Origin: an uncultured bacterium
GTDB taxonomy: Bacteria > Patescibacteriota > Saccharimonadia > Saccharimonadales > Saccharimonadaceae
Assembly: GCA_903832635.1 (NCBI GenBank)
Contig: CAILCF010000003.1
Span: 1-64,000, forward strand
Length of the DNA: 64,000 nt
Direction of reading: 5' to 3'
Shown: piece by piece, positions 7,258 to 15,909 of the stretch
Numbering within the stretch: the stretch's first letter is position 1
Layout: each line of letters opens with the position of its first letter
Made by a program: the position numbers and the translations under genes
Notes under the pieces: generated by a model
What the model was told of the DNA's origin: nothing
Seen by the model: only the letters and a program-made list of their open reading frames with translations
The model's database searches: none

Positions 7258-7792
7258 AATCCAGCGGTTGTAGCTCGCCTTTCTCGTCGAGTTTAAAAAA
7301 AGCGTCTTTTTGATCACGAATATGATCTATAAAAACAATACCATTCACATGGTCAATTTCATGTTGGATAATTCGTGATAAAAAGCCATCAGCCTTAAAA
7401 CGCACTTCATTTCCATTCACATCCATGGCCTTAACTCTGATTTTATCGTAACGTGGTACTTTTCCATATACATCAGGTACACTCAAACAGCCTTCAAAGT
7501 CAGTTTGTATTTCTCCTTCGAATTTAATTATTTTTGGATTTATAAGTGCAGTAAAGTCACGAACTTTTTTATCATCAAAGTCGCTTCGAATAATCGCAAC
7601 TTTTTCTAAATGATCAATTTGTACTGCAGAAATCGCGGCGCTTATTTCGTGTGGTCTAGAATTTTCCCAATCTAATGCAATCCCTGTCATTTCCTTGATT
7701 AAATTCAGTATCTCGGGCGTTACGAAATTAATCTTTTTTGATTTTTGTCGCAGGTGTGGGTTGGGGAGGACAATTATTTTCTCTTTATTCAT
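7217..7792 (-). CDS. def: Peptide deformylase
   Basis: 191 aa. EGCLSVPDV carries the metal-binding Cys102, and QHEIDHVNG gives His144, Glu145 and His148. The usual first motif GxGLAAPQ is replaced by SAAISAVQ (about 51-58): the glycines are lost but the substrate-binding Gln58 is kept. It removes the formyl group from nascent proteins. The promoter is an extended -10 TGGTATAAT (minus strand, core 7801-7806) ending 8 nt before ATG, so the mRNA should be leaderless. First gene of a def-fmt pair. Confidence 0.93.
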   Translation of the reverse strand: MNKEKIIVLPNPHLRQKSKKINFVTPEILNLIKEMTGIALDWENSRPHEISAAISAVQIDHLEKVAIIRSDFDDKKVRDFTALINPKIIKFEGEIQTDFEGCLSVPDVYGKVPRYDKIRVKAMDVNGNEVRFKADGFLSRIIQHEIDHVNGIVFIDHIRDQKDAFFKLDEKGELQPLDYDKFIKNNRILWD

Positions 7793-7816
7793 TAGGGACT
7801 ATTATACCAGGGGTAT

Positions 7817-9763
7817 CTATAGTAGGCTAGTCGGATCCAGTTCGAATTGCCAATATTTACTTGGTAAGTATTTTAATACATCAATCAAATATTCACGTTT
7901 GGGACTTTTTAACACAATTTGCCAACGAAATGTACCATGCTGTCTTTCATAAAATGCAGGAGTTGGTCCAAATAATTGAACATTTGGGTTCGCTTTCAAT
8001 TGCAATTCTTTTATTAATTTTTTTGCATTACTTATTGCAGATGCCTCAGATTTATAAACACAGGTAAGTTGTAACAAGAAAGTAAATGGGGGGAACAATC
8101 CTTTCCTTCTTTCTTTCAAAGTATTTTTGTAAAATTCTTGATAATTTTGAGTCAAACCAAAAACAATACTTGGGTGAGTCGGTCGGTATGTTTGGACAAT
8201 AACCCGTGTCTCTTTATCGTTTCGTCCAACCCGTCCAATTACTTGGGCTAAAAGTTGATATGTACGTTCATTCGTATTAAAGTCAGGCAGCGATAAGCCG
8301 GTATCGGCTTGTATTACACCGACTGTTCGAAGATGTGGCAAGTCCAAGCCCTTAGCGATTATTTGTGTTCCTATTGCTATATCAATTGTGCCGTTGTATA
8401 AATCATCATATCTGTTATTTACAGCTTCTTCATTTGTGTTATCAGCATCAAAACGTGCGATATTTGCTTGTGGGAATAACTTTTTTAATTCAGTTTCGAT
8501 AAGCTTCGTTCCAAGCCCTTTATGAATAATATCAACACCACCACAACTTGGGCATAAAGTAGGTACAGATTCACTATATCCACAAATATGGCAAAGAAGT
8601 TGATGTTTATCGCCATGTAAAGTAAGTGGCAGGAAACATGTTTGACATTCAGCTATCCAGCCACAATCACTACAAAGAGTTGTATTTGCACTACCCCGTC
8701 GATTGTGAAATATTAGTGTTTGTTTATGTTCCTGAAGAGTGCTTAAGATTTGATTTACTAGTACTTTCGATAAAAACCGATGTCCAGTTAAAAGATTTGA
8801 ATGATTCGTCATATCGATTAGTGAAATTTTTGGAGGAATGCTCCCTGGTCTGGCGACAGAGTTAAGCGTCAAGACTGGAAGATTTGATTTTTCAGCCAAG
8901 TATCGGTCAGTGATATTTGGAGTAGCGCTACCAAATATAACCTTGGCTTTATGGAATCTTCCAAGCATTGTTGTAGCGCGCAAGGCAGAGTATTTTGGTG
9001 CCTGTTCCTGTTTGTAACCTGGCTCGTGAGCCTCATCAACAATAATAGTGCCAATATTTCGTAGCGGACTAAACAGTGCGGATCTTGGGCCGATTACGAT
9101 TCTTGGGGAAGTGCTTATTAAAGCTTGATGCCATATTGTCTGGCGTTCGGACTCTTTCATTTTTGAGTGTGTGACAAGTAAATTGTCAAAATGGTTTGAA
9201 AAGTCTGATATTAATTGTGAAGTTAGAGCAATTTCTGGCACTAGAATAATCACTGATTTACCAATCGAAATTGACTCTTTTGCGATTTTTATATATAGCT
9301 CAGTTTTACCTGAACCGGTAACACCTTGCAATAATAATGTTCCGGAATCTATTTTTGACAACGTATCTAATACATTTAACTGCTCTTTATTGAACACAAT
9401 ATTTGTTCGTTCTCGATTTACTATCGGTTTTTGGATATAAGTGGTGTTACGACGCTTTTTCTGGATTCCGACTGGAATAATCAGACGAAGAACAAGTGCT
9501 AATGGAGTTAAATAATATTTCGATAACCATAAAGATAACTCTAACAATTCGTCGGGGATTGGGTTTGACTCAATTATTGACAACACAGGCTTTGTTGGGT
9601 ATTTTGGTTTGGACGTAGTACGAAGTACAATTCCAACTATTTGCTTTTTACCCATTTCAATCATGACAATTTGGCCGATTAAAAGCGGGGTTTTTGATGA
9701 ATAAGTAAAAGTCTCGCTGTCAGAACGAATAATCTGTCTGGGTGCTACCTCGTAATAGTGCAT
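7817..9763 (-). CDS. priA: Primosomal helicase PriA
   Basis: 648 aa. N-terminal 3'-DNA-end binding domain (about 1-100), Walker A GVTGSGKTE near residue 145, Walker B DEAHE near 242. A zinc-binding insert contains the cysteine pairs CSDCGW, CQTC, CHICG and CPSCGG. C-terminal helicase motifs include IGTQIIAKGLD and QVIGRVGR. It reloads the replisome at stalled forks. A TATACT box ends 6 nt before the ATG. Transcribed toward def but with 24 nt between, and def has its own promoter. Confidence 0.96.
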   Translation of the reverse strand: MHYYEVAPRQIIRSDSETFTYSSKTPLLIGQIVMIEMGKKQIVGIVLRTTSKPKYPTKPVLSIIESNPIPDELLELSLWLSKYYLTPLALVLRLIIPVGIQKKRRNTTYIQKPIVNRERTNIVFNKEQLNVLDTLSKIDSGTLLLQGVTGSGKTELYIKIAKESISIGKSVIILVPEIALTSQLISDFSNHFDNLLVTHSKMKESERQTIWHQALISTSPRIVIGPRSALFSPLRNIGTIIVDEAHEPGYKQEQAPKYSALRATTMLGRFHKAKVIFGSATPNITDRYLAEKSNLPVLTLNSVARPGSIPPKISLIDMTNHSNLLTGHRFLSKVLVNQILSTLQEHKQTLIFHNRRGSANTTLCSDCGWIAECQTCFLPLTLHGDKHQLLCHICGYSESVPTLCPSCGGVDIIHKGLGTKLIETELKKLFPQANIARFDADNTNEEAVNNRYDDLYNGTIDIAIGTQIIAKGLDLPHLRTVGVIQADTGLSLPDFNTNERTYQLLAQVIGRVGRNDKETRVIVQTYRPTHPSIVFGLTQNYQEFYKNTLKERRKGLFPPFTFLLQLTCVYKSEASAISNAKKLIKELQLKANPNVQLFGPTPAFYERQHGTFRWQIVLKSPKREYLIDVLKYLPSKYWQFELDPTSLL

Positions 9764-9854
9764 AAATCCAGTATACTCGAAATGAATGTAACGGTTTAGG
9801 CCGTGATAGTTAATAATTTATGAAAGACTAATAAAACTGCTAAACTAGACTTGT

Positions 9855-10511
9855 ATGTATTTCGAAAATCGTGAACAGGCTGGAAAATTATTGGCGGCAC
9901 AACTCGTCGAAAAATATCGTTATGACGATTGTACCGTAGTTGCTCTCAGTGATGGTGCTGTTGTAGTCGGAGAACAAATTGCCAAAGCGCTACACTGTTT
10001 GTTGACGTTGTTGCTAGTTGAAGACATCCAGGTCCCAGGTGAAGGGGTTAGTTTTGGGAGTGTAACCCAAAACGGTGGATTTACTTATAATGGAATGTTC
10101 TCTGTTGGCGAAATTGATGAGTATAGTAGCGAATATCACGGTTATCTTGAAGAACAAAAAAGACAGGCATTCCAAAGCATCAATCGCTTGCTTGGTGATG
10201 GTGGATATATTGACGAGGCAATGCTTCGAGACAGAGTCGTTATATTAGTTGCGGATGGATTTGATAGTGGATCGTCACTTGATGCTTCACTGGACTTTTT
10301 AAAGCCAATCAAAATAAAAAGGTTAGTAGTAGCAACGCCAGTTTCGACTGTTCAGGCAGTCGATAAACTTCACATCGCTGCTGATGAGATACATATTCTA
10401 GATGTAAAACAGAATTTTTTAGGGATTAACCATTATTATGAAACAAATATTATTCCTTCTCATGAAGAAATAATTACTAAAATAAACCATATTGTTCTGA
10501 ATTGGCGGTAA
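9855..10511 (+). CDS. Phosphoribosyltransferase-like protein
   Basis: 218 aa. The start (YFENREQAGKLLAAQL) and VVALSDGAVVVGEQIAKAL are typical of the type I PRTase fold. The PRPP loop normally reads VDDGxxTG; here it is VADGFDSGSSLDASL (about 136-150), with the first acidic residue lost. A hood-like insert covers about 70-110. Activity on PRPP is therefore doubtful; a regulatory or altered substrate role is possible. An extended -10 TGCTAAACT ends 8 nt before the ATG. Confidence 0.65.
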   Translation: MYFENREQAGKLLAAQLVEKYRYDDCTVVALSDGAVVVGEQIAKALHCLLTLLLVEDIQVPGEGVSFGSVTQNGGFTYNGMFSVGEIDEYSSEYHGYLEEQKRQAFQSINRLLGDGGYIDEAMLRDRVVILVADGFDSGSSLDASLDFLKPIKIKRLVVATPVSTVQAVDKLHIAADEIHILDVKQNFLGINHYYETNIIPSHEEIITKINHIVLNWR

Positions 10512-10518
10512 TTTATCG

Positions 10519-10548
10519 TTGCATAATGTTGTAAGATTGTGCTACGAT
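10519..10548 (+). promoter_or_regulatory. Promoter of the winged-helix regulator and recJ
   Basis: TTGCAT (10519-10524), 18 nt, TACGAT (10543-10548) with an upstream TG. Leader of about 30 nt ending in AAGGGAG before the ATG at 10587. Confidence 0.65.
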
Positions 10549-10586
10549 AGTTTAAAGCGAACAAGAAACTAAGCACAAGGGAGACT

Positions 10587-10886
10587 ATGTTAGACGTTTT
10601 TATTACATCTCGAGTCAGGCGTAAAATCGTTGTTGTTTATGCGAAGTATCCAGATTTTCATACTCATGTGCGAGGACTTGCAAAGCTCATCAAGGAAGAC
10701 CCGGGAAATATTCAACGTGAACTGAAAAGGTTGGAAAAAGTCGGTTTTCTGACAAGTGAAAAGCAAGGTAATACAAAAATCTACTCAACAAATAAACAAT
10801 TTCCAATTTTTAAAGAGCTTCAAGGCATTGTAATTAAATCTCAACAGCAAGCCGGTCGGAATAAACGTCCTTCTTCTGATATTTAA
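10587..10886 (+). CDS. Small winged-helix DNA-binding protein
   Basis: 99 aa. Residues about 25-70 fit a winged helix: HVRGLAKLIKEDPGNIQRELKRLEKVGFL is a helix-turn-helix with a recognition helix, and TSEKQGNTKIYS is the wing. It resembles the ArsR/MarR-type single-domain regulators of CPR genomes. No sensor domain, no cysteine pair for metals. It sits two bases before recJ and is co-transcribed. Target unknown; autoregulation at its own promoter would be the first guess. Confidence 0.7.
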   Translation: MLDVFITSRVRRKIVVVYAKYPDFHTHVRGLAKLIKEDPGNIQRELKRLEKVGFLTSEKQGNTKIYSTNKQFPIFKELQGIVIKSQQQAGRNKRPSSDI

Positions 10887-10888
10887 TA

Positions 10889-12517
10889 ATGACATTGTTT
10901 GAAAGAATCCTTGATGCCAGGGGCCTCGACGCCAAATCACGGGCGTCATTTTTAAACCCAAAATACGAATCCGTTAATGACCCATTTTTATTACCCGACA
11001 TGGAGAAGGCTGTGAACCGGTTAGTATTAGCACATAAAAACCAAGAGAAAGTTGTTATTTACGGCGACTATGACATTGATGGACTCACATCAACTACACT
11101 TTTATTTAATTCACTGAAAAGTTTTGGTTTTAATAACCTCGAAATTTTTATACCCAATCGATTTGAAGAGGGTTATGGCCTGTCTGTAGGTGCCATCGAA
11201 AAATTCGCAAAAAATGGGGTAAGCCTGGTAGTCACGGTAGATTGTGGGAGTACGAGTGAAAAGGAGATTATCCAGGCGAATAAGCTTGGGTTAAATATAA
11301 TTGTAACTGATCACCATGACTGCCTAGGTTTACAAGTTCCGGCGTTCGCTGTAGTAAATCCGAAGTCTTTGGGTAATAAGTATCCATTTGTTGATTTGGC
11401 CGGCGTTGGTGTAGCTTTTAAATTTGTTCAAGCTCTTCAAACAAAACTCAGTGGGTTGCCAAAAGGTCATGAAAAATGGCTGTTGGATTTGGTGGCGCTT
11501 GGAACAGTTTGTGATGTTGTGAAGTTAACCGAAGAGAATAGGACTCTGGTATATTTCGGTTTAAGAGTACTAGCAAAAACAAAAAGACCAGGCCTTAGAG
11601 CGTTAATGGCAGTTTCAGGGGTTGATGCGGAAAATATTGATACACGCGCATTGGGCTATAGACTCGGCCCCAGATTGAACGCGGCGGGTCGCTTGGAAAC
11701 AGCTAAAAATGCAATGGATTTATTGATATCTGATGATCCATTGGTGGCTCTGAAGAAAGCTGAATATCTGGATGATTTGAATAGGGCAAGGCGTACAACA
11801 CAAGATAAAATATTTAAACAAGCACAAAAACAGGCAGAACTTTTTGCTAACGACCCAGTATTAGTAGTGAGCGGTAAAGATTGGAACCATGGCGTGGTAG
11901 GGATTGTTGCATCAAAACTTTTAGAGAAATACAAAAAGCCGACCTTTGTTCTGCAAGAAATCGGAGATGAATCACAAGGTTCAGCTAGGAGTTTTGGTGA
12001 TTTTAGTGTTATTGATGCGGTTCGAGAATCTAAACGATTAATCACCAAAGGCGGTGGTCATAAAATGGCAGCAGGCATTACATTGCCAACGAAAAATATT
12101 ACTAAATTCAGAAAACGAGTTAATGATTTTTATAAAAGTTTGAACTTAAAGGATCAACATCTTTTATTACTTCCTAATGCAGATGCAACCGCAGAACTAT
12201 CCGAAATAACCGAAGAATTAATTGGTCAACTGTCATCGCTTGAACCATTCGGTATTGGGAATTCTCAACCCGTAATCCAATGTGATAATTTAGAGGTATT
12301 AAAAGTTAAAAAAATGGGGGTCGATTCACAACATGTCAAACTGGACCTAGCGGATAAAAATGGTTTTGTGATGCAGTTTATATCTTTTAATGCTCCAGAT
12401 TCTTGTTTTGTTAATCTAGGTTCTTTTGTATCGGTTTGGTTTTCTCCGAATATAAATGAGTGGCGTGGAAGACGTTTAGTTGAAGGACAAATATTACATA
12501 TTGATACAAAAGTGTAG
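10889..12517 (+). CDS. recJ: Single-stranded-DNA exonuclease RecJ
   Basis: 542 aa. DHH phosphoesterase motifs: VVIYGDYDIDGLTST (about 56), VTVDCG, and VTDHHD (about 134) supply the metal ligands. The DHHA1 domain has GGGHKMAAGIT near residue 388, and a C-terminal OB-like domain follows. A 5'-3' exonuclease in recombination and mismatch repair; recO and priA in this window serve the same repair network. Starts two bases after the regulator gene's stop, so translation is probably coupled. Confidence 0.95.
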   Translation: MTLFERILDARGLDAKSRASFLNPKYESVNDPFLLPDMEKAVNRLVLAHKNQEKVVIYGDYDIDGLTSTTLLFNSLKSFGFNNLEIFIPNRFEEGYGLSVGAIEKFAKNGVSLVVTVDCGSTSEKEIIQANKLGLNIIVTDHHDCLGLQVPAFAVVNPKSLGNKYPFVDLAGVGVAFKFVQALQTKLSGLPKGHEKWLLDLVALGTVCDVVKLTEENRTLVYFGLRVLAKTKRPGLRALMAVSGVDAENIDTRALGYRLGPRLNAAGRLETAKNAMDLLISDDPLVALKKAEYLDDLNRARRTTQDKIFKQAQKQAELFANDPVLVVSGKDWNHGVVGIVASKLLEKYKKPTFVLQEIGDESQGSARSFGDFSVIDAVRESKRLITKGGGHKMAAGITLPTKNITKFRKRVNDFYKSLNLKDQHLLLLPNADATAELSEITEELIGQLSSLEPFGIGNSQPVIQCDNLEVLKVKKMGVDSQHVKLDLADKNGFVMQFISFNAPDSCFVNLGSFVSVWFSPNINEWRGRRLVEGQILHIDTKV

Positions 12518-12546
12518 TTGCATGTAAGATGTATCTCTGTTACAAT
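12518..12546 (+). promoter_or_regulatory. rpsU promoter (leaderless type)
   Basis: TTGCAT (12518-12523), exactly 17 nt, TACAAT (12541-12546). The ATG of rpsU is only nine bases further on, so transcription should begin at or within a few bases of the start codon. The -35 begins immediately after the recJ stop codon. Confidence 0.75.
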
Positions 12547-12555
12547 ACCCATTAT

Positions 12556-12768
12556 ATGGTACAAGTTACACGAAAAGACGAACGAGAGGCTAACGAGAAC
12601 ATTATCCGCCGATTTAACCGAAAGGTTCTTCAAAGCGGAGTTCTTGCTGAGGCAAAAACTGCTATGCGGTTTGCAAAACCAATTTCTAAACCCGAGCGTC
12701 GTAAAAAGGCGATTATCCGCAAAGCTCGTAAAGCAGAAAAATTTGATAAAACCCGACTAGGTTTGTAA
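12556..12768 (+). CDS. rpsU: 30S ribosomal protein S21
   Basis: 70 aa, strongly basic. VQVTRKDEREANENIIRRFNRKVLQSGVL is the conserved S21 N-terminal helix, followed by RKKAIIRKARKAEK. Start chosen at the ATG at 12556 because of homology and because the promoter's -10 lies nine bases upstream; the upstream in-frame ATG at 12529 falls before the expected transcription start. Followed two bases later by the YqeY gene, a pairing seen in many bacteria. Confidence 0.92.
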   Translation: MVQVTRKDEREANENIIRRFNRKVLQSGVLAEAKTAMRFAKPISKPERRKKAIIRKARKAEKFDKTRLGL

Positions 12769-12770
12769 AA

Positions 12771-13223
12771 GTGGTTTTGAAGGATAAAATCAACAGTGAC
12801 TTAAAAGAAGCGCTTCTTAGTGGTGATCATTTTAGGGCAGAAACCTTACGCGGAATAAAGGCAGTTATCTTGAACGAAGAAGTTGCTCAGGGAAAACGTG
12901 AAGACGGCATCGACGATAACGTAATCGAGCAATTGCTTGCTCGCGAACTAAAAAAACGGAATGAAAGTGCAGTAATATATGAAAATGCTCAGCGACCGGA
13001 ACTTGCCGAAAAAGAGCGAGCCGAAGCAAAAATTATTAGCGAATATTTGCCAAAGCAGGTTACGGAAGATGAAATTGAAGCAGTCGTAATACGTGTGATA
13101 AAAAATCTTGGGGTTTCTAAACAAAATGAAATGGGTCAAGTTATCGGTTTGGTAAAAAAAGAACTTGGAAACACGGCCGACGGAGCATTAATTGCTAAAA
13201 TTGTTAAAAATAATTTAAATTAA
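12771..13223 (+). CDS. GatB/YqeY domain protein
   Basis: 150 aa starting at GTG, two bases after the rpsU stop. LKDKINSDLKEALLSGDHFRAETLRGIKAVILNEEVAQGKR and the C-terminal EMGQVIGLVKKELGNTADGALIAKIVKNNL are the YqeY pattern, related to the tail domain of the GatB amidotransferase. The family may bind tRNA, but its job is not settled. Coupled to rpsU. Confidence 0.9.
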   Translation: MVLKDKINSDLKEALLSGDHFRAETLRGIKAVILNEEVAQGKREDGIDDNVIEQLLARELKKRNESAVIYENAQRPELAEKERAEAKIISEYLPKQVTEDEIEAVVIRVIKNLGVSKQNEMGQVIGLVKKELGNTADGALIAKIVKNNLN

Positions 13224-13243
13224 TATCAATACAAGGGGGATAA

Positions 13244-13801
13244 ATGATTTTATTTTTCGGTCCAGCCGGTTCGGGTAAAAGTGTTCAGGGACAGATTCTC
13301 GCGGCTCGCAAAGAGGGGTGGCGATGGCTATCTATGGGCGAGTTATTAAGGGGCACTCACGATGCTGAACTCTATAAAATAATGCAAGAAGGTGGTTTGG
13401 TTCCTGATGAAAAAACCAATGAGATTATAGACGAAGCATTAAAAAGTTCAGATATTAACAAAATTATTTTGGATGGATACCCAAGAAAACTTAAGCAAGC
13501 AGAGTGGCTAATTGAACATCAAGAACAAAAAGGTAAATCAGTCAGTTTGGTTATTGTATTAGAAGTGCCGAGGGCCGAGATTATAAAAAGGCTAGAACTG
13601 CGTGGTCGTGCTGATGATACGCCCGAATCTATTAATGAACGGTTAATAACTTACCGTAAACAAATTTATCCAATATTAAATTATTTGACAGAACAAGGTG
13701 TCCATATTGCTCATATTGATGGTACCGGTTCTGTTGGACAGATTCACGATAGGATAATTGAAGAATTAGAATCTTGTAATCTTGGTCATCATGCAGGTTA
13801 A
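13244..13801 (+). CDS. adk: Adenylate kinase-type nucleoside monophosphate kinase
   Basis: 185 aa. P-loop GPAGSGKSVQGQ at residues 6-17, the NMP-binding LDGYPRKLKQAEWL, and RGRADDTPESINERLITY near the C-terminal third. The LID insertion is minimal, as in short AK1-like enzymes, and the usual GKGT is GKSV. It should convert AMP and ATP to ADP, but another NMP substrate is possible. A GGGGGAT ribosome binding site precedes the ATG. The 3' end overlaps map by 11 nt, echoing the adk-map order of many ribosomal operons. Confidence 0.85.
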   Translation: MILFFGPAGSGKSVQGQILAARKEGWRWLSMGELLRGTHDAELYKIMQEGGLVPDEKTNEIIDEALKSSDINKIILDGYPRKLKQAEWLIEHQEQKGKSVSLVIVLEVPRAEIIKRLELRGRADDTPESINERLITYRKQIYPILNYLTEQGVHIAHIDGTGSVGQIHDRIIEELESCNLGHHAG

Positions 13802-14564
13802 ATTAGGATCAGTCCAACCAAAAAAGACCCCCGAACAAATCGAAGCGATGCGTAGCGGGGGTAAAATACTTGCAACGATATTTGAAGGGTTAAGACGTCA
13901 TGTTGCCGTCGGGATGAGTGAAATTGAAGCTGACTCTTGGGTTGAAACACAGATTAGAAAACACGGTGCAATTGCAACCTATAAAACCCAAGAAGTAAAC
14001 TTTCCTGGTGTTATTTGTATATCGGTAAATGATGAAATAGTCCACAGCTTTCCAACATCATACATATTCGAAAAGGGCGATGTCGTGAAATTTGATTTGG
14101 TTATAACCTATAAAGAAATGAAGGTTGATAGCGCTTTTACTATGGTTGTTGGTGAGGTGCCGACTGGGATTAAAAAACACTTGTTAAACTATACAGAACG
14201 AAGCTTGTATGCCGGGATTGACTCAATAAAAGGTCCGACGCGAACAGGAGACATCGGTGCGGCTGTTGAAGCGGTATTAAATGAAGGTAAATTGGGAGTT
14301 ATCAGAGATTTAGTGGGACATGGCATAGGCCAAAAAATGCAACAATCCCCAGAAATACCTAATTATGGTAAAAAAGGTAGCGGGACACTACTAGTTCCGG
14401 GGGACACGATTGCGATTGAACCAATGGCAACCTTAGGTGGTGAATCGATAAAAACAGAAGATGACGGCTGGACAATAAGTAGTCGTGACGGCAGTTTATC
14501 CGCGCATTTTGAACATACGGTTCTGATAACCGAAAACGGTACTGAAATTTTAACCAAATTATAA
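13791..14564 (+). CDS. map: Methionine aminopeptidase, type I
   Basis: 257 aa from the ATG at 13791 (a TTG at 13782 adds three residues). Metal ligands are present: Asp102, Asp113, His177, Glu210 and Glu241, plus His85 (VHSFP). The motif after GHGIG, normally FHExP, is MQQSP at 183-187, so the substrate-contacting His of the E. coli enzyme is Gln. Removes N-terminal Met after deformylation by Def. Overlaps adk. Confidence 0.92.
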   Translation: MQVKLGSVQPKKTPEQIEAMRSGGKILATIFEGLRRHVAVGMSEIEADSWVETQIRKHGAIATYKTQEVNFPGVICISVNDEIVHSFPTSYIFEKGDVVKFDLVITYKEMKVDSAFTMVVGEVPTGIKKHLLNYTERSLYAGIDSIKGPTRTGDIGAAVEAVLNEGKLGVIRDLVGHGIGQKMQQSPEIPNYGKKGSGTLLVPGDTIAIEPMATLGGESIKTEDDGWTISSRDGSLSAHFEHTVLITENGTEILTKL

Positions 14565-14610
14565 GCACTATCTCTAGGCAAAAAGTCCTATAAGCGATAT
14601 ACTCTTAGAT

Positions 14611-15849
14611 ATGCAAGAAGTTTCAAATAAATACGCCGTAGGTATTGATATCGGTACAACAACAGTTCGTTGTGTAGTCGGGCATATTGACGGCACAACA
14701 GGAGTGCCAACAATTGTTGGTGTCGGTGTGGCTCCAAACACAGGTATGCGTAAAGGAAATGTAGTTAATCTGGCGGGCCCGGCACAGGCTATAGACGACG
14801 CTTTGGGTGAAGCCGAGCGAATGAGCGGATATCAAGTTGACGCTGCAACAATAAGTATAAACGGATCACATATTTTAAGTACTCATGCGGATGGGATGAT
14901 TGCAGTCGGGAGTGCGAATCATGAAATTGTTGAAGAAGACATTATGCGGATTGAAGAAGTTGCAACTCTTGGGAAAGTTCCTGCAAACCGAGAAATTCTT
15001 GATGTCATCCCTCATGCCTACAAACTTGACGGTCAGGATAGTATAAAAAATCCGGTTGGCATGACTGGTACGCGATTGGAAATTGATGCACATGTTGTTT
15101 CCGTACTTACACCAAACTTATTAAATCTGCAAAAATCACTTGAATCCGCCAAAGTTACAACACATTCAATAATAGTTGCCGGAGTTGCTGCTGCTCGTGC
15201 GGTGTTAAGTGAAAGCCAAGTTGAAAATGGCGTTGTATTGATAGATATTGGTGGTGCGACGACAAATATTGCAATTTATGAAGAGGGTGATCTGCAATTT
15301 ACCGCAGTTATCCCAATTGGTGGAATAAATATCACTAACGATTTGGCAATTGGATTGAAAATTGATCAAGAGGTTGCAGAAAAGGTAAAAATCGAGCACG
15401 CATCAGCAGTTTTTAGGGGTAATTCATCAGGTGTCAGTTTAGAGCACGATGGTGAAATAATTAGTTTTTCAACATCTGATATCGACGAAATTGTCGAAGC
15501 TCGTTTGGAAGAGATTTTCGAAGCAATAAATAAAGAACTTACCCGAGCCGGACGTGCCGGGAAGTTACCAAGTGGGGTAGTTTTGACTGGTGGCTCTGCA
15601 AAACTAAAAGGTATTTCAGAATATACGAAAGAATCTTTGGGATTGGCTGCTCGTGTTGGGAAAGCGACCGGCTTCGGTGGCGTAGCTGACGATATCGATA
15701 AACCGCAATTTGCTAGCGCTGTAGGTTTGATGTTAATCGATTCGGAAACAGCTATCGGTCAACTAGGCACAAAAAAATTTAGCGGGAAAAATGCAATATC
15801 GGGCGGAGCCAATGTTCTATCGAAGATATTCAATCGTTTTCGCCCCTAG
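14611..15849 (+). CDS. ftsA: Cell division protein FtsA
   Basis: 412 aa. Actin-fold phosphate loop VGIDIGTTTVRCVVG at the start, the SHS2 insertion (1C domain) in residues about 85-165, VVLIDIGGATTNIAIYEEGDL near 208, and VVLTGGSAKLKGI near 325. FtsA anchors FtsZ to the membrane; the C-terminal VLSKIFNRFRP is the likely amphipathic membrane helix. TATACT (14598-14603) ends 7 nt before the ATG. ftsZ follows after 60 nt with its own -10. Confidence 0.95.
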   Translation: MQEVSNKYAVGIDIGTTTVRCVVGHIDGTTGVPTIVGVGVAPNTGMRKGNVVNLAGPAQAIDDALGEAERMSGYQVDAATISINGSHILSTHADGMIAVGSANHEIVEEDIMRIEEVATLGKVPANREILDVIPHAYKLDGQDSIKNPVGMTGTRLEIDAHVVSVLTPNLLNLQKSLESAKVTTHSIIVAGVAAARAVLSESQVENGVVLIDIGGATTNIAIYEEGDLQFTAVIPIGGINITNDLAIGLKIDQEVAEKVKIEHASAVFRGNSSGVSLEHDGEIISFSTSDIDEIVEARLEEIFEAINKELTRAGRAGKLPSGVVLTGGSAKLKGISEYTKESLGLAARVGKATGFGGVADDIDKPQFASAVGLMLIDSETAIGQLGTKKFSGKNAISGGANVLSKIFNRFRP

Positions 15850-15909
15850 CGTTTTTTTGTTCAAGTGTTATACTAGATATTAAATAAGAAGATGGAGTGA
15901 ACAGAGATA

